Part shown: positions 1-8,549 of the stretch, piece after piece
Layout: every line of letters begins with the position of its first letter
Position numbering within the stretch: the stretch's first letter is position 1
Origin: Virgisporangium ochraceum
GTDB lineage: Bacteria > Actinomycetota > Actinomycetes > Mycobacteriales > Micromonosporaceae
Assembly: GCF_016863655.1 (NCBI RefSeq)
Contig: NZ_BOPH01000022.1
Location: forward strand, 210,660 to 274,659
Length of the DNA stretch: 64,000 nt
Direction of reading: 5' to 3'
Position numbers and translations under genes: made by a program
Notes under the pieces: model-generated
The model's input: only the letters and a program-made list of their open reading frames with translations
The model's database searches: none
What the model was told of the DNA's origin: nothing

Positions 1-1788
1 CAGCGGGCCGCATTCAGCACGGTGACCTACGCGGTGCAGCCGCCGGACATCACGGCCGAGCAGCGTGACGCGCTGCTCGCGACCGTACGGGAGGCGGGTG
101 CCGAGGTCACCGGCGAGGCCTCGCTGGAGAGCGGCGCCGACATCGGCGGTCCCGCCGAGGCCATCGGCGTCGTGGTGGCGCTGCTCGTGCTCGCCGTCAC
201 CTACGGCAGCCTGGTCGCCGCCGGCATGAACCTGCTCACCGCGCTCGCCGGGGTCGCGATCGGCGCGCTCGGCATCACCACGCTCACCGGGTTCGTCGAC
301 CTGCAGTCGACCACCCCGATCCTCGCGGTCATGCTGGGCCTCGCGGTCGGCATCGACTACGCGTTGTTCATCGTCACGCGGTACCGGCACGAACTGCTCC
401 GCGGCCGGCCGGGTGAGGAGGCCGCGGCGATGGCCGTCGGCACCGCGGGGTCGGCCGTGGTCACGGCCGGGCTCACCGTGGTGATCGCGCTCGCCGGGCT
501 CGCGGTGGCGGGCATCCCGTTCCTGGCCGAGATGGGTCTGGCGGCGGCGGCCACCATCGTGGTCGCGGTGCTCGTCGCGGTCACGCTGGTGCCGGCGATG
601 CTCGCGTTCATCGGGACCCGCGCACTGCCGCGCCGCATGCGCGCGAACCCGGCGGCGTTCTCCGAGGAGGACACCCAGCGCGGGATCTACTCCCGCTGGG
701 CCGGCCTCGTGACCCGCTGGCGCTGGGTGACGCTGCTCGGCGCGGTGGCGGCGCTGGCCGTCGTGGCGGTCCCGGTGCTCGACATGCGCACCTCGCTGAT
801 CCAGCCGACCCCCGAGGACAGCACCCAGGCCAGGGCCGAGCGGATCATCTCGGACAACTTCGGGCCGGGCTTCTCCGGTCCCCTGTTGATCCTGGTCGAC
901 GGCACCGACGCGGCCGGACGGGCCGCGACCGTCGCGGCGCGGGCCCGTGACCTCGACGACGTCGCGGTGGTGGCCCAGCCCCGCCCGAACGGCGACGGCA
1001 CGGCGGCGCTGGTGACCGTGATCCCGGCGTCGGGCGCCGACAGCGAGGCGACCGTCGACCTCGTGCACCGCCTGCGGGACGCGTTCGAGGGGGCCGACGG
1101 CGTCTACGTCACCGGGCAGACGGCCGTGAGCGTCGACGTGGCGCAGACGCTCGACCGGGCCCTCCCCCGCTACCTGGTGCTGGTGGTCGGGCTGGCGCTG
1201 ATCCTGCTGGTGCTGGTGTTCCGCTCGATCCTCGTGCCCGTGACGGGCGTGCTCGGCTTCCTGCTCACGATCGGCGCCGCGCTCGGAGCGACCACGGCGG
1301 TGTTCCAGTGGGGCTGGCTGAAGGCGGTGGTCAACGCCGAGACGACCGGGCCGCTGCTGAGCCTGGCGCCGATCATCGTGATCGGCATCCTGTTCGGGCT
1401 CGCGATGGACTACCAGGTGTTCCTGGTCTCGCGGATGCACGAGGCGCACGCGCACGGCGCCGCGCCGAAACAGGCGGTGGTGACCGGCTTCCAGCAGGCG
1501 GCACCGGTGGTGCTCGCGGCGGCGACGATCATGTTCTCGGTGTTCGCGGGCTTCGTGCCCGAGGGCAACGACACGATCAAGCCGATCGCGTTCGCGCTGG
1601 CCGTCGGCATCCTGTTCGACGCCGTCGTGGTCCGGATGATCGCGGTGCCGGCGGCGTTGAGCCTGCTCGGCGGCGCGGCATGGTGGCTGCCGTCGTGGCT
1701 GCGGTGGCTACCCGTCCTGGACGTGGAGGGGGCCGCCCTGGAGCGGCCGTCCCCCGTCGTACCCCAGAAGCAGGCGCATCTCGTCTAG
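1..1788 (+). CDS. MMPL/RND-family membrane transporter, 5' end outside window
   Basis: The reading frame is open from base 1, so the gene starts upstream; 595 residues are visible. They cover the end of the first extracytoplasmic loop, a block of membrane helices (about residues 55-215), a second soluble loop (about 275-395) and a final helix block (about 395-560). Two Asp-Tyr pairs sit in equivalent helices, GLAVGIDYALF (D119-Y120) and FGLAMDYQVFL (D470-Y471). In MmpL3-like proteins such pairs form the proton relay, so proton-driven export of lipids or drugs across the cytoplasmic membrane is the likely role. The stop codon overlaps the stop of the convergent PadR gene. PadR regulators often control neighbouring exporters, so regulation by that gene is a reasonable inference. 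The substrate cannot be read from the sequence. Confidence 0.93.
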   Translation, partial: QRAAFSTVTYAVQPPDITAEQRDALLATVREAGAEVTGEASLESGADIGGPAEAIGVVVALLVLAVTYGSLVAAGMNLLTALAGVAIGALGITTLTGFVDLQSTTPILAVMLGLAVGIDYALFIVTRYRHELLRGRPGEEAAAMAVGTAGSAVVTAGLTVVIALAGLAVAGIPFLAEMGLAAAATIVVAVLVAVTLVPAMLAFIGTRALPRRMRANPAAFSEEDTQRGIYSRWAGLVTRWRWVTLLGAVAALAVVAVPVLDMRTSLIQPTPEDSTQARAERIISDNFGPGFSGPLLILVDGTDAAGRAATVAARARDLDDVAVVAQPRPNGDGTAALVTVIPASGADSEATVDLVHRLRDAFEGADGVYVTGQTAVSVDVAQTLDRALPRYLVLVVGLALILLVLVFRSILVPVTGVLGFLLTIGAALGATTAVFQWGWLKAVVNAETTGPLLSLAPIIVIGILFGLAMDYQVFLVSRMHEAHAHGAAPKQAVVTGFQQAAPVVLAAATIMFSVFAGFVPEGNDTIKPIAFALAVGILFDAVVVRMIAVPAALSLLGGAAWWLPSWLRWLPVLDVEGAALERPSPVVPQKQAHLV

Positions 1789-2369
1789 CTCTCTTCCGCG
1801 TCGGCGAGGAGCAGGTACAGCTTGCGGCGGGTCTCGGCCAGCAGCGTGCCCGCGGCCTCGACCTGGGCCGCCGTGCCGGTACGGGCCACCTGGCGCGCGG
1901 CGGCGTGTACCTGTTCGAGCGCGTCGCGCAGGTCGATCCCGGCTCCTTCGCCCTCGAAGGGTCCGAACGGGTCGCCCGGGTTGGCGGCGACGTGCTCGCG
2001 GCCGACGTCGGTGAGCGTCGCGAGCTTGCGCCCGGCGCTCGCGGTGAGCGTGAGCAGGCCCTCGTCCTCGAGCTGGCTGATCGTCGGGTAGATCGCGCCC
2101 GGGCTGGGCTGCCAGCGCCCACCGGTACGGTCGGCGATCGCCTGCATGAGCTGGTACCCGTGCATCGGCTCGTCGTTGAGCAGCAGCAGCACGGCGGAGC
2201 GGACGTCGCCGCGGGGCACCCGGCCCCGGCCGCGGTGGCCGCGGAACAACTCCCGGCGGGCCTCCCGCAGCCGGTGGCCGGGGTGCTCGGGGAACTCGTC
2301 GTGGTGGTGGCGGCGCGGGAACCGCGCCCTCGCTTCGCGCAGATGCGCGTCCATGAAGATATCTCTCAT
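1785..2369 (-). CDS. PadR-family transcriptional regulator
   Basis: About 194 residues. The winged-helix DNA-binding domain lies at about residues 50-125, with the typical LLLLNDEPMHGYQLMQAI helix and PGAIYPTISQLEDEGLL recognition region. A C-terminal helical dimerisation segment follows. The N-terminal 45 residues are rich in His and Arg, as often seen in actinobacterial PadR proteins. I chose ATG at 2369; ATG 2354, ATG 2399 and TTG 2405 are in frame, and none has a strong Shine-Dalgarno sequence. An A/T-rich palindrome just upstream (2378-2387) suggests autorepression. The gene is convergent with the MMPL transporter, a common target type for this family. Confidence 0.9.
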   Translation of the reverse strand: MRDIFMDAHLREARARFPRRHHHDEFPEHPGHRLREARRELFRGHRGRGRVPRGDVRSAVLLLLNDEPMHGYQLMQAIADRTGGRWQPSPGAIYPTISQLEDEGLLTLTASAGRKLATLTDVGREHVAANPGDPFGPFEGEGAGIDLRDALEQVHAAARQVARTGTAAQVEAAGTLLAETRRKLYLLLADAEES

Positions 2370-2375
2370 GGCAGT

Positions 2376-2391
2376 AACGATATATCGGTAC
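2376..2391. promoter_or_regulatory. Candidate PadR operator palindrome
   Basis: CGATATATCG at 2378-2387 is a perfect 10-bp palindrome inside a wider near-palindrome, TAACGATATATCGGTA. A second palindrome, AGATATCT, lies at 2357-2364. Both stand out in GC-rich surroundings and lie directly at the start of the PadR gene. PadR proteins bind A/T-rich dyads and commonly autorepress; assignment to this regulator is inference. Confidence 0.45.
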
Positions 2392-2411
2392 TGTGCCATC
2401 GTCAACCATGG

Positions 2412-3293
2412 TTACCGGCTTCCCAGGACGCGGTTTTCCCCCTTGGCGGACCGGTAGGCCTCGCCGGCCATCGTCAGCAGGTCGGCCAGGTGGTGGGGAA
2501 CGTCGTCGCGCCACCACGCGAGGCGCACCGGGACCGCCGGTGCTCCGCGTAACGGGCGGTACGCCACCCCGGGCCGCGGGTTCTGGTGGGCGGTCGCTTC
2601 CGGGGTGACCCCCACCGCCTGGCCCGCCGCGATCAGCGTCAGCCACTCGTCGACACCCCGCGTGGTGCGCACGGTCGTCGGCGTCGGGCCCGGGTGCCAC
2701 AGGTCCAGCGTGGTCGTTCCGGTGCGCTCGTCGATCGCGATCGTGTACGGGGCCAGGTCGGCCAGGCGCAGCGTCCGGCGTCGGCCGAGCGGTCCGTCGG
2801 TCGCCACCGCGGCCATGCGCCGCTCGGCGCCGACCAGCGCGGTGTCGAAGCGGACGTCGTCGAGGGGACGGCGTACCACGGCGACGTCCGCCGCCCCCTC
2901 CGCGAGGCCGGCGGTCGGCGTGCCCGACTGGACGAACACCAGCGGCGTCCGTGGATGCGCGGCGGCCCACCGCTTCTGCACCCGGCGGGTGTGCCGGCCG
3001 AGCGCCGCCCACGCGTACCCGACCCGCAACTCGGCGCGGTCGGCGATGCGTCGCAGCAGCGCCACCTCATCGAGCACCCGCCGGGCGTGGGCGAGCACCT
3101 GCGCGCCCGTGCCGGTGAGGCTCACGTGCCGGGTGGTCCGCTGGAGCAGCCGGACGCCGAGGGCCGCCTCCAGCGTCGCGATGGTCCGCGACACCGTCGC
3201 CTGCGACACGCGCAGCCGGTCGGCCGCGTCGGTGAACGTCCCCTCGTCCACGACCGCGACGAGCGTACGCAGGTGGCGCAGTTCCAGATCCAT
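2412..3293 (-). CDS. LysR-family transcriptional regulator
   Basis: 293 residues. The N-terminal winged helix-turn-helix (residues 1-60) begins MDLELRHLRTLVAVVDEG and contains the recognition stretch RLRVSQATVSRTIATLE. It is followed by a linker helix and a LysR substrate-binding domain (about 90-290). The ATG at 3293 is chosen because family alignments begin at this point; the frame stays open further upstream but with non-family residues. The gene is divergent from an EamA exporter (3363), the classic arrangement for a LysR activator and its target, with 69 bp between the two starts. The effector is unknown. Confidence 0.93.
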   Translation of the reverse strand: MDLELRHLRTLVAVVDEGTFTDAADRLRVSQATVSRTIATLEAALGVRLLQRTTRHVSLTGTGAQVLAHARRVLDEVALLRRIADRAELRVGYAWAALGRHTRRVQKRWAAAHPRTPLVFVQSGTPTAGLAEGAADVAVVRRPLDDVRFDTALVGAERRMAAVATDGPLGRRRTLRLADLAPYTIAIDERTGTTTLDLWHPGPTPTTVRTTRGVDEWLTLIAAGQAVGVTPEATAHQNPRPGVAYRPLRGAPAVPVRLAWWRDDVPHHLADLLTMAGEAYRSAKGENRVLGSR

Positions 3294-3346
3294 GCGTCCA
3301 GCGTATGAGTCCTGCGCGTCGCGTATTTCCGGTCCGGCCGTACCGG
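3292..3346. promoter_or_regulatory. Divergent promoter region of lysR and EamA exporter with dyads
   Basis: A T-N11-A type element (ATGCG-N5-CGTAT, 3292-3306) overlaps the LysR start codon. A CCGGT-N8-ACCGG inverted repeat lies at 3329-3346, just ahead of the exporter start. Either could be the LysR binding site. The dyads are imperfect or short, so this is tentative. Confidence 0.3.
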
Positions 3347-3362
3347 CGCCGACACTCGGACC

Positions 3363-4262
3363 ATGACCCTCACCGCGGCCCCACCGGTACCCGCCGCGCG
3401 GACCCGGCGCGCGGCGTCGCTCGCCGGCCTCGCGACGGTGACCGCGAGCGCGGCCAGCAACCAGGTCGGCGCCGCCGTCGGTGCGCACGCGTTCACCACC
3501 ATCGGACCGGCCGGCGTCGTGGCGGTGCGCCAGTTCGTCGCGGCCGCGGTGCTGCTGCCGGCGGTGCGTCCCGACCTCCGCCGGTTCACGTGGGCGCAGT
3601 GGTGGCCGACGCTGCTCCTCGGCGCGGTGTTCGCGACGATGAACCTCAGCCTCTACACCGCCGTCGACCGCATCGGCCTCGGCCTCGCCGTCACGCTGGA
3701 GTTCCTCGGGCCGCTCGCCGTGGCCCTGGCCGGGTCACGCACCCGCGTCGACCTCGCCTGCGCGGCCGGCGCCGGCCTCGGCGTGTACGTGCTGGTGCTG
3801 CCGGACCCGAGCAGCGACTTCGTCGGGATCGGCTGCGCGCTGCTCGCGGCCGGCTGCTGGGCCTCGTACATCCTGCTCAACCGCCTGCTCGGCGCCCGGC
3901 TGCCCGGCCTGCAGGCGACCGCGGCCGCCACCACGGTGGCGGCGCTGCTGTCGGTGCCGGTCGTGGTGCTGCTCGTCGCGCAGGGCCGGTTCACCGGAAC
4001 CGCGCTGCTGTACGGGGCGGCCGCCGGCGTGCTGGCGTCGGTGGTGCCGTACGCCGCCGACCTCGTCGCGCTGCGGCGCGTGCCGACCCACGTGTTCGGG
4101 GTGGTGATGAGCGTCCACCCGGTGATGGCGGCGCTCGCCGGGCTGGTGCTGCTCGGCCAGGTGCTCGGGCTCCACGAGTGGCTCGGCATCGCGATGGTGG
4201 TCACCGTCAACGCGGTCGCGGTGGTCGTCCACCATCACCGGTCCTCTTTACCCGCCACGTAA
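3363..4262 (+). CDS. EamA/DMT-superfamily exporter (RhtA-like)
   Basis: 299 residues with about ten predicted membrane helices arranged as two EamA repeats (about residues 20-145 and 155-290). The second half carries the typical stretch FGVVMSVHPVMAALAGLVLLG found in RhtA/YdcZ-type amino-acid and metabolite exporters. The start ATG is at 3363. The gene is divergent from the LysR regulator, which probably controls it. Drug/metabolite transporters of this kind export amino acids, purines or toxic analogues; the cargo here cannot be deduced. A SnoaL-like gene follows after 36 bp and may be co-transcribed. Confidence 0.9.
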   Translation: MTLTAAPPVPAARTRRAASLAGLATVTASAASNQVGAAVGAHAFTTIGPAGVVAVRQFVAAAVLLPAVRPDLRRFTWAQWWPTLLLGAVFATMNLSLYTAVDRIGLGLAVTLEFLGPLAVALAGSRTRVDLACAAGAGLGVYVLVLPDPSSDFVGIGCALLAAGCWASYILLNRLLGARLPGLQATAAATTVAALLSVPVVVLLVAQGRFTGTALLYGAAAGVLASVVPYAADLVALRRVPTHVFGVVMSVHPVMAALAGLVLLGQVLGLHEWLGIAMVVTVNAVAVVVHHHRSSLPAT

Positions 4263-4298
4263 TCGACACCGTCCACGGTGGACGCGAGGGTTACCGGC

Positions 4299-4661
4299 AT
4301 GACTGACGCACAGACCGCCGTGACGCGGTACCTGGACATGTGGAACGAGACCGACGCGGCCAAGAGGCGGGCCGTGGTCGAGGAGGTGTGCACGCCCGAC
4401 GTGCGCTACGTGGACCCGCTGGCCGCGGTCACCGGCCACGACGGGCTGAACGGCCTGATCGGCGCGGCTCAGCAGCAGTTCCCGGGGCTGACGTTCACCC
4501 CGGGCGGCGCGGCCGACGCCCACCACCAGCAGGCCCGCTTCACCTGGCACCTGGGCCAGCCCGGCGGGGAGCCGCTGGCGATCGGGTTCGACGTCGTGGA
4601 GTTCGCCCCGGACGGGCGGATCGCCACCGTGCTCGGCTTCCTCGACAAGGTGCCGGGCTGA
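4299..4661 (+). CDS. SnoaL-like / NTF2-fold protein
   Basis: 120 residues with the composition and motifs of the SnoaL-like NTF2 superfamily: an N-terminal helix (VTRYLDMWNETD), the YVDPLAAVTGHDGL loop and four C-terminal strands. Members are small cone-shaped proteins that bind hydrophobic ligands or act as isomerases or cyclases; no catalytic function can be assigned. ATG 4299 has a GAGGG ribosome-binding site about 9 bases upstream and is preferred over the in-frame GTG at 4278. Its stop abuts the stop of the convergent LysR gene with no gap. Confidence 0.8.
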   Translation: MTDAQTAVTRYLDMWNETDAAKRRAVVEEVCTPDVRYVDPLAAVTGHDGLNGLIGAAQQQFPGLTFTPGGAADAHHQQARFTWHLGQPGGEPLAIGFDVVEFAPDGRIATVLGFLDKVPG

Positions 4662-5546
4662 TCAGCGCGCGGCGTCCTCCAGCTCCCGCGCGACCTCGAC
4701 GGCGATGTCGATCGCCCGCGCCGCCAGCGGCGAGTGGGTGCGCCCCGCCTGCCACAGCAGGAAGATCTCGCGGGGCGCCAGCGCCGGCTCCAGCGGGTGC
4801 ACGCTCAGCGTGGTCTCGTGGTGGACCGCGAGCCGCGGCAGCAGGGCCCAGCCGATCCCGGCCCGCACCATCGACATGATGGCCTCGTTGCCGACGGTGC
4901 GGAACACCACGCGCGGCCGCACGCCGGCCCGGGCGAGCTCCCGCTCGACCCGGGCCTGGTCGCACAGCGGCGGGTAGGTGACCAGCGGGGCGCCGTCGAG
5001 GTCGGCCAGGCGTACGGGACCGGGCGGGAACGTGCCCGGCCGGGCGACCAGCCGGTACGGGTCGTCGAGGAGCTTGTGGTGGGTGACGTCGCCGTCGACG
5101 CGCCCGTCGAAGAAGACAAGGTCGAGGTCGTCGAGGCGGGGCGGGTCGGTCTCCTCCTCGAACAGCCGGATCTCGCACCCGGGGTTGCCCTCGCGCAGCC
5201 GCTGCACGACCTGCGGGAGGAGCACGTTCGACACGCTCTGGAACGTGCCGAGGTCGATGCGCCCGTCGCCGGCCCGGAACCGGTCGACGGCGGTGGCCAG
5301 GCCGGCCGCCTTCGCCAGCAGGTCGCGCCCGTGCGCGAGCACCACCGCGCCGAGGGGCGTGATGCGCACCCGTTTCGGCCCACCGGGCCGGTCGAAGACG
5401 GCGCCGCCGACGGCCTTCTCCAGCGCGGCGACCTGCTGGCTGATCGTCGACTGGGTGTAGCCGAGGCGGAGCGCGGCCCGTCCGAACGAGCCCTCGTCGG
5501 CGACCGCGGCGAACGCGGCGAGGTGGCGCAGCTCGATGTCGGTCAT
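4662..5546 (-). CDS. LysR-family transcriptional regulator
   Basis: 294 residues. Winged helix-turn-helix at residues 1-60 (RLGYTQSTISQQVAALE) and a periplasmic-binding-like effector domain at about 90-290. It is divergent from the alpha/beta hydrolase at 5631. The 84-bp intergenic region carries two T-N11-A dyads that look like LysR boxes, so the hydrolase and the luciferase-like gene behind it are probable targets. It is not closely similar to the LysR at 2412-3293 outside the DNA-binding domain. Confidence 0.93.
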   Translation of the reverse strand: MTDIELRHLAAFAAVADEGSFGRAALRLGYTQSTISQQVAALEKAVGGAVFDRPGGPKRVRITPLGAVVLAHGRDLLAKAAGLATAVDRFRAGDGRIDLGTFQSVSNVLLPQVVQRLREGNPGCEIRLFEEETDPPRLDDLDLVFFDGRVDGDVTHHKLLDDPYRLVARPGTFPPGPVRLADLDGAPLVTYPPLCDQARVERELARAGVRPRVVFRTVGNEAIMSMVRAGIGWALLPRLAVHHETTLSVHPLEPALAPREIFLLWQAGRTHSPLAARAIDIAVEVARELEDAAR

Positions 5547-5557
5547 GGCCGGAGTCT

Positions 5558-5604
5558 ATCGGCAGATACGATCAACACAAGCACAGAGAATCGCTTTTCG
5601 TGAT
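5558..5604. promoter_or_regulatory. Two LysR-type boxes (T-N11-A)
   Basis: ATCG-N7-CGAT at 5558-5572 and ATC-N9-GAT at 5590-5604 are both 15-bp T-N11-A dyads. They lie 32 bp apart, three helical turns, between the divergent lysR and hydrolase starts. This fits the recognition/activation site pair of LysR regulators. Confidence 0.5.
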
Positions 5605-5630
5605 GCTGTTCGCGATCTAGCGTCTGTTCC

Positions 5631-6461
5631 ATGGCTTCCGACGAGCAGGTTCTCGACATCGACGGCGTCCGCCTCTGCACGCAGACGTTCGGCTCCCCCG
5701 ACGATCCGGCGGTGCTCCTGGTCCACGGCGCGTGCGCCTCGATGCTGTGGTGGGAGGAGGAGCTCTGCGAGCGGATCGCGGCGGCGGGTCGCTTCGTGAT
5801 CCGGTACGACAACCGCGACACCGGCCGCTCGACCTGGTACCCGCCCGGCCGGCCCGGCTACTCGATCGGCGACTTCGCCGCCGACGCGGTCGGGATCCTC
5901 GACGCCCACGGGATCGCGAGGGCGCACCTGGTGTGCCGGTCGATGTCCGGCGCGGTCGGGCTGATCGCGGGCGTCGACCATCCCGACCGGGTCGCCTCGC
6001 TGACGTTCGTCGCCGCGACCACCGGCGACCTCCCGTTCGGTGACGCGCAGATGCCGGCGGACCCCGACCCCACCGACGACCGCGCGGTGGTCGGGAACAT
6101 CGTCGCGGTGCTGAAGGCGTACGCGGGCGACTCGCCGCACTTCGACGAGGCCGCCACGCGGGCCCGCGCCGAGCGCGACGTCGCCCGGACCGCCAACCTC
6201 GCCTCGGCGCTGACCAACCACTTCGCGATGGACTTCGACGGTCCGGTGAACGGCGGCTTCGGCGACATCCAGGCGCCGACGCTGGTGGTCCACGGCGAGC
6301 TCGACCCCATCTACCCGGTCGAGCACGGAATCGCGCTGCGCGACGCCATCCCGGGCGCCCGGCTGCTGACCCTGAAGGACACCGGACACGACCTCCCGGC
6401 ACCGACGTGGGACGTGTTCGTGCCCGAGCTCGTCCGGCACACCGCGGGTGGCGACCGGTGA
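5631..6461 (+). CDS. Alpha/beta hydrolase
   Basis: 276 residues with an alpha/beta-hydrolase fold. It shows the oxyanion strand VLLVHGACASMLWW (about residue 25), the nucleophile elbow VCRSMSGAV (Ser about residue 106), an acidic residue in VVHGELDPIYPVEHG and the catalytic His in LKDTGHDLP. The general pattern matches RdmC-like methylesterases and haloalkane-dehalogenase relatives. The elbow is unusual: both glycines of G-x-S-x-G are replaced (C-R-S-M-S), though small residues are kept. It starts 84 bp from the divergent LysR gene and overlaps the downstream oxidoreductase by GTGA. The substrate is unknown. Confidence 0.9.
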   Translation: MASDEQVLDIDGVRLCTQTFGSPDDPAVLLVHGACASMLWWEEELCERIAAAGRFVIRYDNRDTGRSTWYPPGRPGYSIGDFAADAVGILDAHGIARAHLVCRSMSGAVGLIAGVDHPDRVASLTFVAATTGDLPFGDAQMPADPDPTDDRAVVGNIVAVLKAYAGDSPHFDEAATRARAERDVARTANLASALTNHFAMDFDGPVNGGFGDIQAPTLVVHGELDPIYPVEHGIALRDAIPGARLLTLKDTGHDLPAPTWDVFVPELVRHTAGGDR

Positions 6462-7264
6462 AGGCGGCGATGTGGCTGCCGCTGTTCGACGAGCTCGCCG
6501 ACCCGGCGCTGCTGGCGCGGCTCGCCGCGCGGGCCGAGGAGGCCGGCTGGAACGGGTTCTTCGTCTGGGACCACCTGCGTTGGCGGGCGCCGGTGCGGCA
6601 GGTCGCCGACCCGTGGATCACGCTGACCGCGATGGCCACCGCCACCGAGCGGCTGCGGCTGGGTCCGATGGTCACCCCGCTGGCGCGACGCCGGCCGGCG
6701 AAGCTCGCCCGCGAGACCGCCACGCTCGACCGGCTCAGCGGCGGCCGCCTCGTGCTCGGCGCCGGCCTCGGCAGCGACCGCTTCGGCGCCGAGCTGTCCG
6801 CGACCGGCGAGGAGGTCGACGACCGGCGGCGGGCCCGGATGCTCGACGAGGCGCTGGGCATCCTGACCGCCGCGTGGTCCGGCGAACCGGTGCACCACCA
6901 CGGCGACCACTACACGGTCGACGGCGTCCGGTTCCTGCCCCGGCCGGCGCAGGAGCCCGGCGTACCGGTGTGGGTCGCCGGCTTCCCCGGTAACCCCCGG
7001 CCGATCCGGCGGGCCGTCCGGTACGACGGGTTCTTCCCGGTCAACCTCGGGAGCCCGGGCCGGGTCGCGGAGATCGCGGCCACCGTCGCCGGCCTCCGCG
7101 GCGGCGACACCCGCCCGTTCGACCTCGTCGTGGCGATCGCGCCGGGCACCGATCCGGCGCCGTACGCGGAGGCCGGCGCCACCTGGTGGCTCACCGACGT
7201 CGACCCCGCCGAGCTCACGCTCGACCGGGTCGTCGGGGTGCTCGAGGACGGCCCGGCGCGCTGA
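6458..7264 (+). CDS. LLM-class flavin/F420-dependent oxidoreductase
   Basis: 268 residues with a luciferase-like TIM barrel. Typical pieces are WNGFFVWDHLRWR, ATERLRLGPMVTPLARR, LDRLSGGRLVLGAGLGSD and RRAVRYDGFFPVN. In actinomycetes this subgroup commonly uses F420 or FMN; the cofactor cannot be decided here. GTG 6458 overlaps the hydrolase stop in a GTGA, indicating translational coupling; ATG 6470 is an alternative. Probably one operon with the hydrolase under the divergent LysR. Confidence 0.88.
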   Translation: MKAAMWLPLFDELADPALLARLAARAEEAGWNGFFVWDHLRWRAPVRQVADPWITLTAMATATERLRLGPMVTPLARRRPAKLARETATLDRLSGGRLVLGAGLGSDRFGAELSATGEEVDDRRRARMLDEALGILTAAWSGEPVHHHGDHYTVDGVRFLPRPAQEPGVPVWVAGFPGNPRPIRRAVRYDGFFPVNLGSPGRVAEIAATVAGLRGGDTRPFDLVVAIAPGTDPAPYAEAGATWWLTDVDPAELTLDRVVGVLEDGPAR

Positions 7265-7273
7265 CGCCCGTCC

Positions 7274-7303
7274 CGTCGAAATGCTTTTCGATGCGATTCG
7301 ACG
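7274..7303. terminator. Weak hairpin between convergent genes
   Basis: CGTCGAA (7274-7280) pairs with TTCGACG (7297-7303) around a 16-base loop, in the 43-bp gap between the oxidoreductase and LacI stop codons. It could serve as a bidirectional terminator, but the stem is short. Confidence 0.3.
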
Positions 7304-7307
7304 ATGC

Positions 7308-8330
7308 CTACCGGCGGCGCGCGACCCCCGTCGACTCGCGGACGATCAGCCGGCCGGGGTGGCGGACCACACCGGTGGCGGCCTGGCCGTCGAGGGCGGC
7401 GAAGAGGTGACGCACGGCGGCGGCGCCCAGCTGCTCCAGGTTCACGTCGACCGTGGTGAGCGGCGGGCGGGACTCGGTGGCCAGCAGCTCCCAGTTGTCG
7501 TAGCCGACCACGGCCACGTCGTCGGGCACCGCCCGGCCGAAGTCGCGCAGCCCTTCGAGCACGCCGTAGGCGACCTGGTCGCTGCCGCAGAAGATCGCGT
7601 CGACGTCGGGCTGCGCCGTGAGCAGGGCGCCGAGCGCGTGCCGGCCCCAGCGCTGCGACCACTGGCCGTACAGCGGCTCGCCGGCCGGCTCGAGCCCGGC
7701 GGCGTCGAGCACGTCACGCAGCGCCGACGCCCGGTCGCGGGCGGCCCGGTAGGCCGGGTCGCCCGTGATGTGGGCGATCCGGCGCCGGCCCAGTGACACC
7801 AGGTGCTCGGCCGCCAGCCGCGCCCCACCCAGGTCGTCGGCGACGATCGACAGGTCGTCGGGGTCGTCGGACTCGCAGTAGACGTAGACCACCGGAACCG
7901 GGATGTCGCGGGTCAGCGACGGCCGCACGTCGTTGCGGTCGCCGACCACGATGAACCCGTCGACCTGCCGGGCCAGCAGGGTCCGGATGTAGTGGCGGCG
8001 GCGGATCGCGTCGCCGCGGGCGTCGCACAGCAGCACGCTCATCTGCTCGTTGCCCAGCGCGTTCTCCGCGCCGAGCAGCACCGGGATGGTGAACCGGGCC
8101 GCCGACAGCTCGTCGGTGAGCAGGCCGATCGTGCGGGTGTTGCCGGAGATCAGCCCCCGGGCCAGGACGTTGGGCTGGAACGACAGCTCGTCGGCGGCCT
8201 GCAGCACCCGCTGCCGCGTGGCCGGCGCCACCTCGTCACGCGCGTTGAGCGCCTTGGACGCCGTCGCCACCGACACGCCCGCGCGCTTGGCGACGTCGGA
8301 CAACGTCACCCCGGACCACTGCCGACCCAT
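7308..8330 (-). CDS. LacI-family transcriptional regulator
   Basis: 340 residues. N-terminal LacI helix-turn-helix (TLSDVAKRAGVSVATASKAL, residues about 7-30), then a periplasmic-binding-protein-like sugar-sensing domain ending at residue 340. ATG 8330 has a GGGGAG ribosome-binding site 6 bases upstream. It is divergent from a GH127-type glycosidase gene. Two LacI-type dyads lie in the intergenic region, so it most likely represses the glycosidase operon and itself, released by an arabinose-type sugar. Because that operon is damaged, the regulator may have lost its local purpose. Confidence 0.93.
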   Translation of the reverse strand: MGRQWSGVTLSDVAKRAGVSVATASKALNARDEVAPATRQRVLQAADELSFQPNVLARGLISGNTRTIGLLTDELSAARFTIPVLLGAENALGNEQMSVLLCDARGDAIRRRHYIRTLLARQVDGFIVVGDRNDVRPSLTRDIPVPVVYVYCESDDPDDLSIVADDLGGARLAAEHLVSLGRRRIAHITGDPAYRAARDRASALRDVLDAAGLEPAGEPLYGQWSQRWGRHALGALLTAQPDVDAIFCGSDQVAYGVLEGLRDFGRAVPDDVAVVGYDNWELLATESRPPLTTVDVNLEQLGAAAVRHLFAALDGQAATGVVRHPGRLIVRESTGVARRR

Positions 8331-8344
8331 CCACGCTCCCCGGC

Positions 8345-8359
8345 CCGAAAACGTTTCGG
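8345..8359. promoter_or_regulatory. LacI operator 1
   Basis: CCGAAA-ACG-TTTCGG is a 15-bp dyad with perfect 6-bp arms, 15 bases upstream of the LacI start codon. It matches the GAAA-CG-TTTC style of actinobacterial LacI sites and probably mediates autorepression. Confidence 0.65.
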
Positions 8360-8488
8360 CCCGTCGCCCTCCGGGCGACAAACCAGCGGCTGCCAGCATA
8401 GCGGCGCATGCACGGCTTCCGATCAAACAATTCCGGCGGCCGTCTCCGCCGGGCAGCCGCTGACACTGAAGCCCATCGATGCAAGCAT

Positions 8489-8506
8489 TCCGAAAAGGTT
8501 TTCGGA
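8489..8506. promoter_or_regulatory. LacI operator 2
   Basis: TCCGAAAA-GG-TTTTCGGA has perfect 8-bp arms around a two-base centre and lies 43 bases upstream of the GH127 start. It shares the CCGAAA/TTTCGG core with operator 1 and is followed by another half-site, TTTCGGA (8511-8517). It is the likely repression site for the glycosidase operon. Confidence 0.7.
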
Positions 8507-8549
8507 GCCTTTCGGAGACCCGGAGCCGACCGCACGCCGGAGGCACCGT

